From Ectocarpus siliculosus (Eukaryota > Sar > Phaeophyceae > Ectocarpales > Ectocarpaceae): a DNA stretch of 64,000 nt. Positions 1 to 12,275 of the stretch are shown one piece after another (position 1 is the first letter of the stretch; the number at the start of each line of letters is the position of its first letter). The position numbers and the translations under genes are program-made. The notes beneath the pieces were generated by a model. The model had not been told where the DNA came from, made no database searches, and was given only the letters and a program-made list of their open reading frames with translations. The stretch lies in assembly GCA_000310025.1 (NCBI GenBank), contig FN649737.1:907059-971058 (forward strand), given 5' to 3'.

Positions 1-1186
1 TATTATTAAAGCAAAACAACTGTCCGAGCAAGCACCGAGAAATTCACCACCACAACGTCTCTACGACAGACATCGGCAAGCACCGGTTATTGTACTAACG
101 CCAGAAACTATTTGTCGCAGAGGAAGCCACTACTCTGTAGAACCCAACACCCAAGACAGGCAAAGAATAAAACCAAGCAAGCAATGCAGCGCGCCCCACA
201 CAACACTCTTCAGCAGCTGTTGTCCCGCGTGTGCTATAATAGCGAGCTCTATACCTTCGCCTCAAGCCCTAAGAACAACTACCACATCGTGTACCCACAA
301 CAACATCAACCACAAGTTTACACTGAACTGCATACATTCACACTCCTGTAACGGCCACTGATTTCACACGCGGCTGAGATCCAACTCTTGTAGTCCAATT
401 TCGTCAGCTAACCCCGTGTATCCGAATTTCGGCAGCTCTACGGAGGAGGTATGGTGGGCACGTGCTATATATAAACAAACGCCCTAAGACAACGACCCTG
501 CCACAACGAACCTACCACCTCCCTGTCTCGCACGAAAAACCAGTTGGCACATCATCCCGTATAACATCTCAGGGTTTGCTAACAGAGTATCCCCGAATTA
601 TATAGTTCAACATTTTTTGCCGGGCCATCCTAACGACGGGGCCAAAAACAACATCAACAAAAGCACGCGGCAGATGGCCCCCCACTCGCCGCTGACGGCA
701 TGCGCTGCCCAGCTTCGCGCTCGACGGCTGGGACACCCGCAACGTGGCATGGCCAACTCTCACAATAATAGTGGTGTCCCCAAAATGGCAGCCCGTGCAG
801 CCGTGTCAACCTACTGAGGCTACAACTTCCGCCGCCAGCACCAACACCACTCACTGCTGTTCCGCCCCCCTTTCGTTGGCGAACCAACCAAAACCTCACG
901 CCATTAGTCACGCGCGTAGCCGCCGCCGCCGCCGCCTACATGGTGCCCAACCAGCCCCACGGCAGCGCTCACTCACTCGCCCTCGTAGAGCCAGACGTCA
1001 GCCAGGCGGGACCCCAAAACACCAGTAGCAAGGGCGCCAATCGGCCGCCGGCCGACTCCGTCGCCCAGCGTACAGGCTGCACCCCAGCCCCTCCGAACGA
1101 GCTGGTTGGGAATCTCTTCAAACAGTGTCAGGCAACGGAAGAGTGAGCGAGGGAGGGGCGCCTCACGAGCGTGACACGAGCGAGGG
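1..1186. other. Left flank, no supported gene
   Basis: I see no exon with family resemblance or a convincing splice pattern here. The short open frames are proline-, alanine- or serine-rich and overlap on both strands. It lies downstream of the stop codon of the minus-strand acyltransferase gene and may include its 3' untranslated region. Confidence 0.5.
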
Positions 1187-4100
1187 TTAAACGAGGGCGC
1201 TTGGGCCGACGAGTTCGTCAAGGGTGCGCTCGAGCTCCGTCGTGTCGACGGCGAGCCCGCCGAAGTCCTCGCCCGCAGCAACCCCGAACTCGACGATGTC
1301 GCGCTCCACGCCCAAGATGTCGTTGAGCAGCATGGCCTGCAATGTGCGGGGGGGGGGGGGGGGGGGGGGGCTAAAACAAAAAAAAACTTGGGCCAAACCC
1401 CTTTGCTTTGAAAAAAAAAAGGGGGGGGAAAAAATGTTTGGGAAAAAAAAAACCCGCGGGAAAAACCCCCGGGCTTGGGGGGGCGGGGGGGTTGTTTTTT
1501 ATTAAAATCCCAATTTTTGGGGGGACCCCCACCTGGGGAAGGGGGCGGGGGGGGGGGTTGGGCCCAACGCAAAAAAATTAAAGCCCTTTGGGAACCCCCC
1601 GGGGGTGGGGCCCCCGCCGTTTGGGGGGAAAAAATCCCTCCCGGAAAAAAAAAACGGATTTTTTTTCGTTTTGGGGCCCCCCGGGGAAAAAACCCCAAAA
1701 AGGGCCAACCGNNNNNNNNNNNNNNNNNNNNNNNNNNNNNNNNNNNNNNNNNNNNNNNNNNNNNNNNNNNNNNNNNNNNNNNNNNNNNNNNNNNNNNNNN
1801 NNNNNNNNNNNGGGGGGGGGGGGGGGGGGCGTCAAGACCAAACAAACATCGTGTCCAAACCCATTGCCTTGAAAAAAAAAAAGGGGTCGGAAAAACTGTT
1901 TGGAGATGAAAAACCCGACGGCAAAAAGCCTCGGACTTGGGTGTACGGCGTGATTGATTGTTATCATAATCGCAATTCTTGGTGGACACCACGCTAGGGT
2001 AAGGGCGCGGGAGGGGGGCTTGGACCAACGACGAAAGATTGAACGCGACTTGCGACTACCCAGGTGCATGCGTCACCGACGTTGCCGTGGAGCAATCACG
2101 TCGCGGACGAAGAAACTGACTTGATTCTGCGTTTGGTGCCCCCTGTGTACAAAGCCCAAAAACGGCCAAACCGGATACTATTGGTACCGACATGAAATCC
2201 AACGTCGATCGATCTAACAAAACACAGAAAGAAGCGAAAACAAAGCAAGGTGTCCTCCCCCCGCCCTAAACATTCATTCCCACGGCCAACCCGCATGTCG
2301 GCCCTCAGTTCCCACCCGAACATCACACCTACGGGTACCAAGCCCATCACTGGGCACGAACAACGCATCATGGTTCGAGCAGCGGACGAGGCGTGCATGA
2401 AGGCGAAACCGGCAACGATAGCAATCGCCACGACAACAGTAATGGAGCATCCGCTCACACTGACCATGGCCTTCAGACGCATTTTCCGTTTTCAGCCGCA
2501 CTGAGACTGACGCGGTTTAGTTGGCCAGCCGGTTAGCGTGGCAACACCAAACACACGCTGAGACTGACGCGGATTCATTGGCCAGCCAATAACCAACACT
2601 CGCACAAGCTTGAGACTGGCGGCTTTTCATTGGCCAGCCGGTTAGCGCGGCCCATGCCAATAATCAACACTCACACACGATTGAGACTGACGGCTTTTCA
2701 TTAATCAGTCGGTTAGCGCGGCCCATGCCAACAACCAACACTCACACACGCTTGAGACTGACGGCTTTTCATTGGTCAGTCGGTTAGCGTAGTCCATGCC
2801 ACCAACAAACACGGACACCAACAAACACCTGGTACACGCTGAGGATGGACCCGTTCTGCTCGGCGAAGGCCAAGAAGCCTTCTCGCGTAACGTCCCCGCC
2901 TCCCCTCAGCTCCGCCGTCTTGTCGAAGAGCCTCCTCGCCGCTTTCTGCCGTCGTCGAACACCGTTTCCAGCACCATAGAGGTAAAAGTAACGAGTACAA
3001 CGACGAAGACAACGACACGAAAACGTGAGCATTCGTTGCAGAATATGGAGAGACAGGCGGACGGAGGTGGTCCACCGTTGCTTCTACGGACATGTCCAAC
3101 ATCTTCTCTTTGTGCATCGACATGGATATTTGCTAACGGCTCATTGTTTGCTGACAGCTTACGGTGGTGTTTACCAACAGCGTCATTGATGGTCGAGACG
3201 GTCTGAGAGAAAAGGGTAAGGGTGGGGAGACGCGTACCCCCTCTTGTGCGGTACGACCGAAGGACTGGTGCTTCTCCCAGTCGCCTAACTTTCAGTGCAC
3301 AACACGCCTCCAACGACAGTCGTAGTGGCGCAACAAACCGCTCGCTCGGGCGAATCGCACACAGCAAGGTTTCACTCGTCATAGAGCACCAAACACCAGG
3401 GGGTGGTTTCCGCCGAAGAAGGTGCATTGTCGGATGGGTTGTAGGGGGGCGTGTTTTTGCGGCCGTCACTCAACCAAATCCTCCACAAAAAAATCGTAGG
3501 GTGCCGCTACCGGGGTTTCTTCGCCGAAGCGACTATCGCGCTAAGCCCTTGCGTTGTTGAGTAACCCCAGACAGACAGACGTCACCGGTCGTGGGCAGGC
3601 AAAGAGAGACGAAACGGCAAAAACAAGGGGCTACTCGCTGCAAGTTTTGCCGAGACAAAAACGAGCCTACCTCTGTAAGGTCTGGTCGAAGCCGCCGGAT
3701 GAAAGTCTCCAGCTCTTGCCGCGGAAGAGGTCTCGGTCGCCTCCCCTCCAACATCGAATAAATGAACTTGAACAGTCCCACCCTCCCTTCGCGCGTCAAC
3801 CCCCTGTCGGCATCATAGGTTTGCATACGGTTGAGGTAGGCGTCCGTTGTGAGAGGGGGGTTGGCATACTCATTTTTGCATGCCTTGTTGCTAAGACCAT
3901 TGACCACGCGTCCTCGAGAGCCATTATAGGCTGATACATGGAAAAGCGGGGGAGGGGGGGGGGGGGGGGGCGGAGAGATTTCAGCGGCACATGGGAAAAA
4001 GTAAGTTATTCACCAGCATATCCTCTAGCGTGCGAAAGAAACTTCACAATGGCGAGCCTCGGCGCTCTCTGCAGAAGCAGAACACTACACCCGTGTATAA

Positions 4101-7100
4101 AAGCACCACATCGGCGGAGAAATCGAGAACACACACACACTTCGGCACGAATCTACAAGCAAGCAGGAACAGGCCTGCAGCGAAGGTCACACAGCGGGTC
4201 AAACGATGTCCACACCCTTCTCCAGTAGCCCAAAAAGTTGGGTCACACGTAGCAATAGCATAGGGTGACGGACCGCGCTGCATAACACAAGCAACGCACG
4301 CCCGCGATACCCCCCCCCCCCCTTTAGCACCAACCATCACTAAAATAGTCCTTCGGCCATGCCACAACCCGATCATACAAGAGTTCCAAACATACGGGTC
4401 GCCCTGAACGATCACGAAAGCCACGCCCCTTCCTCTCTCCGCCACCGCCTTTTCATACACACACACACAAACCCTCCCAGCAACCGAAACTTCACCAACC
4501 CCCCCCCCCCCGCCTCCTCACCCGAGCACCCCGATGCCGGTCAAGAATCTTTTGGAACGTCAGCTCCTCCCCTCCGCAGAAGATTTCGTAGGCCCTCTCC
4601 ATCTCCTCCTCCCGGAGGAGCCCGGGCAGCCCCGCCGCCGCCGCCGCTGCCGCCGCGGCTAACGCCATCTCTTCCTCCAACTCCTCCTCGTCCTCCGCGG
4701 CGCACGGTTCGGCGCCGCTCCCGGTCGTGCTTCTTGCGCCTTCGGGTGGTCCCCCCTCGTCGGCGGCAAGAGCGTCGCCTGATGATGCGGCGGCGTGGCC
4801 ACGATAGGGGAGCGAGAAAACACACACACAAACACACACGCACAGACACACGAGGAGTACCGACAGGAGAGGGGGACTGTAAAGGTAAGGAAGTAGGCGG
4901 CCGGCATGAGAGGCATCCTGGGAGGGGGGAAAATAGCCGAAAGAGGGAAAAGAGAAAAAAAAACGGTGGGAAAGACGGGGGACAGGCTGTGATGGAACAC
5001 GACACACGTCCCCGCTGTTCTCCAGCACCTACTCGTCAATTATTTTTCAACGAGAAACAACAGAGCAACAAGTCATGATCGAGGCCGCATTTTGACACGT
5101 CTCCGTTTGTTTTGTCATATTGTTGAAAGTCTCATTGAACCCTACTGACAAAACAAACGCATCACAAAGAAGTTGGAGTGCATAGTAGGGTTGTATCAAT
5201 TGTGGTTTGTGCCGAAACAAGCAGGCATGAAAACGCACATGTAAAAACCACCTGCTCCAGAGAAGGAGGCATCATGACGATGTTGACACAACTCCGAAAA
5301 ACAAACACAGAAACAGCGAGGAGAAACAAAAGTCCAAGAATCAGTAGAGACGAGCAGGAGTGCTTGTGGTTCTGCATTCCCTGTGAAGGGGAAATCTCCG
5401 TCCATTGCCAAACAAAACGCATCAGAATTGCGTGCGTGACCTAACCCGCGCTAGGCCAACGCCCATAGCTCGATTACTCCACACCCAAGAGGGAGCTCTC
5501 GAAAAGCATCCGATAGACGTACGAGGAGAGCTCTCGACGAGATCATTCCAAAACCACCGTTTTCAGCATTTGCGCCCTCTCCGTTCAGTGGAGCAATCGA
5601 GCTATGAGCGTCTGTCTGGCGGCGGTGCGATCCCTCGCCACACAACTACGACAGCACTACCAGCAGCACCAGTCATAGCACGAGTAGCGCCGGCAATTAT
5701 AGTTAGGATCAGCAGCAGCGGTGGCAGCAGTAGCACTGTAAGTGCTGGGCACTTCCTTGGCACTGCTACAGCTGGCTGCCGGAGCCGAGCCGAGTCTGAC
5801 CCCTACCCCTTTCCAATGGCCGGCTCACAAAGCAAAGACGAACACAACCACCGCGCGCGAGGAACGCCAGCTACTCCACAAAAAAATACTCCGGAAAAAA
5901 AAAAAAACACAATCGCCCATAACGCGAACAGTGTAGTGGACGCTCCCGTGAGTGGGCGTGAGAGCAAGCTAGCGAGAGTGTCAACGCCGAAGCGATTGCT
6001 GCTGCTGCTGCAGCTACCGACCGACGACAGATCGCACTAACCCCCTGCCTACCTTCCTACCGCGCGCTCCTGATTTCGGGGCTGCAGTTGGGGGTTCCTA
6101 CTTACTTTTTCGCGGGAGTAGGGAGAGTTTCCCCGGCCGAAACTTTGTCATCAGTTGTAGCTGCACCTCTACCGGAGGTTCGCTTGTGGCCACAACATGT
6201 ATCAACCCCTCAAACCCTCTCGAGCTGTTACGCGCAAGTGATCGATAGGTCTCAAACCCTCTCGAGCTGTTACGCACAAGTGATCGATAGGTCTCAAACC
6301 CGTCACCATCAGCACCCACGGTAACAGCAACACGCTCAAACCAACAAAGTACAAATTTAAGTACCTTGACCACGTGCTGCTGCTGCCGCTGGAGGCCAAA
6401 GAGGAACGGAATGCGACCCCCCTTGCCCATGGATACCTTCTTCGGGGCGGTTCAGCGACCAAGAAGGGACCCGCTCCTGTCCTCCCCCTTCTCCCCTGCC
6501 TTCCTCCAGGGCACTAACGCCGCCCCCCTGCGGCCCGAGCTGGTCGTCCTCGCGGCGGCCGCTTCCCCCTTTCCCTCCCCCCGGGGCCGTGTACGCCACG
6601 GTCGCCCGTACCGCCAGCGCTTCCTGCTTCTCGTGCTCGGCTTGTTTTTGCTCCTCCCTCTGCTCGGCGAGAAACATGGCGGCCCGTGACTGTTTCTCCG
6701 CCTCCTCGTCTCGCTTTCGCTTCCAAGGCGCGCAGAATTCCTTCGGGAATGTATGGGGTCAGGGACTTCGGTTAGGGCTGGGATTAGGTCTAGGGGTTTT
6801 ACGCTTGTTTCACCCAACGCTTATGAACACCCTTAGCAGGTTGCAGCGCGCCCTCCATGCGACTCGACGAATGCCTCACGGCGCTTCGCGCTTGGTGATG
6901 TGAGACCCTGGTCCGGTAACCCGGCGTGCTCCGTCCCGGCTTTGTAACGATGCGAGGTCAATGGTCAAACGACTACGGCATGCACGACTATGAGTACACG
7001 AGTACACCCCCCCCGCCCATATGAACAGCTGGCAGCCCCCGTGGTTCCGCTGGTACACCTCGAAACAACGTTTGGGACGTGAGGTCGAATCTCGGCGTAG

Positions 7101-10100
7101 TTGTACGTGTACCGCTACAATCGTTCATCCTCTCACAGCGGCGTATAACCTAGAGTCACGTACCTCTAGAGAAAGCCTTCCATCTTTATCCCCGTCCATC
7201 TCGAAGAACGAGATGAGGTACTCCTTCGCCGTACCGGCATCGAGCCCGACCAACGACTGCCGGACACGGCTCCACTCCACCACGGCATCCTGAACGGTGC
7301 GGGAACGGGGGAGCAACAAGATGCCATCACAAACGGTATGAACACGGCATCACACCACAAAACAGGATGGCACAGGAACAACGGTCGGTATTGCTATGCG
7401 GGCGGACAACAATCACCAGGCTCATACATTGGCGCCACAGCCCGTCACCCTCTTGGAAATCTAATCCTCATCCACCCCTCCTCCCGTGATCCATGAGCAA
7501 GGCAAGGACTGGAAACACACAGGCTTTGTGAGGAAAAAACGCAACAACGAAAACATCAATATTCCTACGGCTTGAGGCTCATCTTCGCTCCCGTCCCATC
7601 CCAAACCATCCCAAGCAGTTCCACGGGTCTGGCCAAAGCATCTCCGGCTCCCCGCCCGACCTCACTCCCCCAACATCCAATCCCACCCCAAGCAACTCGA
7701 CGGGTCTGACCACAAACGCACCTCTGGGTTTAGGTTCATCTTCATGGCCTGGAACTGGAGCGCCACGTCTTCGAAGGCGTGTTGCGTTGCGGGGACACCA
7801 AGGCTCCGCGACATGTATTCCTGGTATGTATGACACCGCCGAGAAAAAGGGGTGATCGAGGGACAAAAACAAGAACGAACGGTACATTTAGGAGTGGCGA
7901 TTTCTGATTTTGGGGTTCCAGTCAAGTGCATGCATGAGTGCCTTCATGCTCGGTACCGGCCGAGAGGAAAAAGCAAGAGGGATGCGATTGGTGTGAGACA
8001 TTTTTCGTTTAGTTCGGAAAAGAGCCTCGCGCAACATTTCTAGAAGCAAAGGCAGCATCATCACGTTTAAAATAACGAGGTGCTCATGGCCGAACTCCAT
8101 GCTCCTTATTGAAATCCATGGGCTCTTTATCACCGTCAGTGTTGTACTTCGCTCCCGCGACAGCCATCGCATCGTCTCTTACGACAAGAGTGTCCCAGTC
8201 CCCCCCAACGAAGCAAGCACCCTTACCAGCGTCTTCCGAACTCTCAAACAACCGACACCCCAGTGTTGCCCATGGTGGGCCACCTTCGCGCGATTTATGA
8301 GTTTATGAGGAAATAGAACAGGGAGGGGGGACGCAGACCCTATTCCCTAACCCTATAACCCTAACCCAACTTCCCCGATTGTATGCTATATCCAACATGT
8401 TTACATCACACGAAAAACCCTGGGAAGTATACTGCCCATGGTACAAGGCGCGCGGAAGACAGAATCGTGCTGTCGAGCAAGCAGCGACGACCGACTATAT
8501 CGAGAGCCAGAGCGACCCCGGTGCAAGGAGGGCCAAGAGGGTCGTCGTGGAATCACGACAACCACCGGGGTCTCAGGCATTCCGCGGCTCCCCCGTGTCA
8601 GCCAATGAATGTCTTACTCTCCGTTTTCTCGACAGAAACCACGATCACCACCACCGGTGAGAGAGTCAAATACCCTTCCTTGTGTCACCTCTCGATACTC
8701 TTAGCCAAGGGCGTCTTTCCCTACCACCGCAACACTGTGCATACAACCTTCGACAAGAGAGCAATTTAGAGATCCATCACCATCGTTTATGGTCACCTCG
8801 AAATTCTGAGCATCTTCCCCTGCCGCCGCTATACTAAAACATTCGGCAAGAGAGCTGCTTGTATAGACCCTTCGTCGCAGCTGTCACCTGAACGTGCTGA
8901 GCGAAGAGGGTGGAATTGTCCCTGTCTTCGGCCGTCGGCACGTAAACAGGAAGATATTCGATCTCCATGCAGTTCCAGACCTGGCACATAACCCTGCGGC
9001 ATGATATGATTGACCGGAGAAAAGTAGTCGACAGAGGTTAGGGGAAAGAATACCGACCGATCACGAATGGCTGAAAGAGAAGCAACGGGGAGACAAGCAC
9101 GGAGACAAGACACGATCAAATATTAAGAGAGGGAGAGAGAGGAGGAAATATGGAACGCAAGACAGGATCGGCTCCCGTACAGACCAGCCAGCCACCGCAG
9201 TGGCAGGTACTCTACTGTAGCGCCCACACGCGCACTGACCCACCTTAGCCCCCACCTCCCGTCTCAAAACCGCCACCTCAAAAACGAGATGGCTGAACAC
9301 ACGACCCCTCCCGGTCCACCCCCTATCCAAGCACTGAGCAAGCCTTCTCAGTCACACCCAAGCCCCTCAAAGCCACACCCAAACCCCAACTTCTCACCTC
9401 AAAGCTAGCGCCACCAGAGATGGCGATACCGCAGGGTAAGACGGGTCCAGATGCCCGTCCGTCCGCGGATATCGAACCGTAACCGGCTGGATGTTCTGTC
9501 CCGTGATGAACGGCCCGTGCTTGAAGGTGATGAGAGCGCGCTGGTTGGTGCAGGTCCCCTCCGGAAAGACCAGCACCCGAGGGAAGGTCGACGCCGGGTC
9601 GCTTCGCTCCTCGATTGTCTGCGCAAAGGAGGCGAGCAGGGTCAGGCTTACGTTAGGGTTAGGGTTAGGGTTTTGGTTGGGGTTCGCTTTGCTCCTCGTT
9701 TGTCCACACAAAGGAGGAGGCGAAAAGGGCTCAGGGTTAGATTGACAAGCGCCGTGTGTTCCTGATAACACGGGATCCCCCCTTTTCCTCTCCTCAAAAG
9801 CACATTCTCCACGGAATTCGCCGTCAAACACCACCCCCCCTTCCCCTTCCCTCCTGTGCCCTTGCTCGCGGGCCAACGCTGCTGCTTTTCTCACCTGGAG
9901 ACACTTCTTCTTCGACGCAGGATTTGCCCGATCGACAAACATAATCTGAGAAACAAACAAAACCGCAGCAGCAGGAGCAGCAGAAGAAGAAGAAGAGGGG
10001 GACGGAACGAGGTGAGAGTAGGGGGGGGGGAACTTGAGACACGTTACATACCGCCCAGCAGCAAACAAAACAGAAAAGATGCACGCAATGATGAACAACC

Positions 10101-12275
10101 AAACATGTCAACAAAAGCGTCGAGGCCATCCATCCTGAATAACAAGACTTGGAACGCATGCATGTGTTGTCGATGTTTCAGGAACACATGTCCAGTATTT
10201 TTTTATGCCCCTGCAGCACAATCCCCAGAAGCAGACGCAGCGACCGCTACCTGCATGGCCTTCTGAATAGTCCCCACGATCGGCGCCCGCGAGTCCTCTA
10301 TCCGCTGCACCGGAGTGGCCTGCGTCTTGCTGACGAGGTAGAACGGCTCGAACGGCGAGACGTGATTGGACACGATGATCGGGGCATCTTCCTTGTCCGC
10401 GCACTCCCCCTTGACCTGTTTGGTGTGCATGTGTAGGTGTTTTCATCGTCATTGGTTCCCTCGTCGTTGATGCTGCATGTCGTCCGCGTTGAACTTCTGC
10501 CTGCTCCAACCCCACGTCCCGTCTCTACGTGCTTTCCGATCACTCGCTCGCTAAACAGTTTCCAATGCAGTTGCCGTTGGCGTTAGTGCTGATACGCGTC
10601 CCTACGATCGGCCATTTGTTTACTGCTGCGTAAACGCGACCAACAATCCTTGCCGCAGTCCCGCCGTACCATCAACAAAAAAAAAAGGAAAGGTCGGCAA
10701 AACGGAGTGTGCTTTAACCGTGCACGCAAGCACCAAGCTGTCCCCACGCATTCACCAGTCCGAAGGTCATCAAGATCTCCCAAAGGTCGAAGTTTTTGCT
10801 GAAGACAACCGACCCCAATTACGCTCGAACTCCCGAAAAACGCCTCTCACCGAAATCCACCAAAAGCCGAAGAGCGCACACTGAAATCGAAGGCACCAGC
10901 AGATGGGGTGCTTCAGCGCTCGACGCCACTTGCTGAAGGGCTTTTCTCTTCCCTCCTCTTTTATCGTATAAAACGATTTCGTGCCCACAAAACAACGACG
11001 GAGGGGGAACAGGAGGAGAAATGAGAACGGGAGGAGCAGGAGGAACGGGGCACCGTTTTCGGTGGCCATGGAGGAGTCGGCAAACGGGAGACGAAAGGAC
11101 ATGATCAAATTCGGAAATGAAACAGAGAAAAAAAAACGACGGCAGGAAATAGCGTGGAGCCCAAAGGGAACGGGACGACAGTAACACATCAAAGGTAGTT
11201 GATGGGGGGTAATAAGGCTGTCAGCACGGAGGTGGTATCATCGGCGCTTCCCCTCGTGATGCGACAAGCATGAAGTCTACTGCTGTTCATCTAGCACTGA
11301 CGTCACGATAGCAAAGGCGACGTTTTCCTTTCCACGGGTCAGTGGAGAGCGATGGAACAAAGCCGTGTCCTAAGGGAGCGTTTCTTGAGTCACTGGACGT
11401 CGTTGACACGACGAGATCTTTTTCGATCAATGCTTCGGGCAAAGCTACTACTGCTGTACGCCTGCTTTCCAAGTCGCAAGGCCGCGTCCGATCAGAAACG
11501 TACCTGACAGTCCCGCCAGAGCCAGAGTGGCAAAGCACCACATGAAGAACACGTTGACGATGGTGAACAAGATGCGGAACGGCAGTATGGTGACGCCCAC
11601 GATCACCATCTTCAGGTACTGGTACCATGGGAGGTGCATCGTCAGGTTGATGAACGGGTTAACCTGGTGGATCGAGACGAACGACGATCGGTGTAGGGAC
11701 GGGAGAAGCGGATGAGGCCTGTACACCTTGCCTCCGAGCGTATTCCAAAGCGATCAAGACGTTGTGCAATCGATGGCTCCCGGCACAGCATGAGTGGTTC
11801 GTGAGGGCTTCCGCGCACGCGTTGAGCGCAGTATGAGGTTGGCTCTAGTGGCCCTTACACGCACTTCCTAATGCTAGAGACAAACAAAACACGACGTAAT
11901 AAACCGCAGGTAGCCATGTACGCCTCACAAGCTCAATATACCATGTTGCGACTGTAGCTATATATCGAACGGGCACTATTTCTTTGATTGTACTTATATT
12001 TTCTAAACAAGCTACCATACGAAAACTCTACCCCACCCCTGTAGCACCCACTGCACGCCCTCACCCCCCCCCCCATATTGTAGCGCGTACCTCCGACTTA
12101 TGGTGGCGCGGCATGTACGACGTGTTCCGCACAATATCCCGACGATGTCCGCTGCTGTCAATAGGCCCATCGTCCGCGCCGCCCGCCCAGCGTGGGCTTT
12201 CCCCCGCGGGTACCGCTTGGTCTCTTCTCCAAGCACCGCCTCCGCCGTCAGCCTCCAAGTCGTCGTCAGCATGGC
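1187..12275 (-). CDS. EF-hand lysophospholipid acyltransferase (LPCAT/LPEAT2-like), multi-exon, 5' end missing
   Basis: Predicted to re-acylate lysophospholipids (Lands cycle) in the ER or Golgi membrane. Exons by eye: 12091-12275, 11504-11663, 10851-10945, 10251-10415, 9895-9945, 9398-9618, 8888-8993, 7722-7820, 7164-7289, 6437-6740, 4522-4778, 3671 to about 3883, 2829-2945, 1187-1336 (stop TAA at 1187-1189). Phases agree at every junction; the 10945 and 3883 borders are least sure. The second exon has the NPF start and a membrane helix (VIVGVTILPFRILFTIVNVF). The catalytic block is SNHVSPFEP, an HX4E form as I recall for plant LPEAT2, not HX4D. Next come VFPEGTCTN and MEIEYLPVYVP. An EF-hand loop, DGDKDGRLSLEE, spans the 7164/6740 junction, and degenerate EF-hands follow in the 4.5, 3.7 and 2.9 kb exons. 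A low-complexity Glu/Ala/Gly insert (6437-4600) is unusual. The start exon, needing one leftover base, was not found. About 748 residues are visible. Acyl and head-group preference cannot be read. Confidence 0.85.
1372..1711. other. Homopolymer-inflated duplicate of adjacent sequence (probable assembly artefact)
   Basis: The stretch is almost wholly runs of A, G, C and T. Read loosely it follows 1830-2050 word for word with substitutions into homopolymers: CCAAACCC..TTTGAAAAAA, then GTTTGG, AAAAACCC, GGACTTGG and a GGGCGGGG tail occur in the same order in both. It sits directly beside the N gap, so it looks like a low-quality read end kept as a contig end. It lies in the last intron of the acyltransferase gene. 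Confidence 0.75.
1712..1811. other. Assembly gap (100 N)
   Basis: Exactly 100 N, the usual placeholder for a gap of unknown size. G-runs lie at 1342-1370 and 1812-1829. Long reading frames through this region include the gap and are meaningless. Confidence 0.98.
2505..2810. repeat. Tandem array of about 65-70 base units in an acyltransferase intron
   Basis: About five imperfect units, each carrying TTGAGACTGACGGC, then TTTCATTGGTCAGTCGGTTAG, GCGGCCCATGCCAA and a CACTCACACACG tail. Units start near 2505, 2560, 2610, 2682 and 2752. A single diverged copy of the same unit lies at 22905-22965, next to a CA microsatellite, so the unit is a dispersed family that has also expanded in tandem. Confidence 0.8.
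6209..6300. repeat. Tandem duplication of a 42-base unit
   Basis: Two nearly identical 42-base units (6209-6250, 6251-6292), each running from CTCAAACCCTCTCGAGCTGT to GTGATCGATAGGT, followed by the start of a third. It lies in an intron of the acyltransferase gene. Confidence 0.85.
6825..7009. repeat. Dispersed repeat, copy 1 (about 185 bases)
   Basis: From GAACACCCTTAGCAGG to ACGACTATGAGTACAC this matches 27633-27817 in the same orientation with scattered substitutions and small indels. This copy is in an acyltransferase intron; the other is in an intron of the plus-strand gene at 25.5-37 kb. I see no terminal inverted repeats. Confidence 0.85.
8338..8374. repeat. Interstitial telomere-like CCCTAA tract
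   Basis: Degenerate CCCTAA repeats in an acyltransferase intron. Cleaner TTAGGG-type tracts occur at 9651-9674 and around 32690-32810. TTAGGG is the telomere repeat I would expect for this lineage, so these are interstitial copies. Confidence 0.6.
9651..9674. repeat. Interstitial TTAGGG tract in an intron
   Basis: About four GTTAGGGTTAGGG-type units in the intron between acyltransferase exons 9895-9945 and 9398-9618. It is too short to be a telomere; such tracts often mark repaired breaks. Confidence 0.75.

Noticed and set aside
973..2028. Long minus-strand reading frame of about 350 codons
   Set aside because: It runs through the 100 N and the homopolymer artefact; only the 1187-1336 portion, in a different frame, is a credible exon.
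4359..5078. Plus-strand frame of about 240 codons, Pro/Arg-rich
   Set aside because: Antisense shadow of the GC-rich acyltransferase exon at 4522-4778, without domain or splice support.
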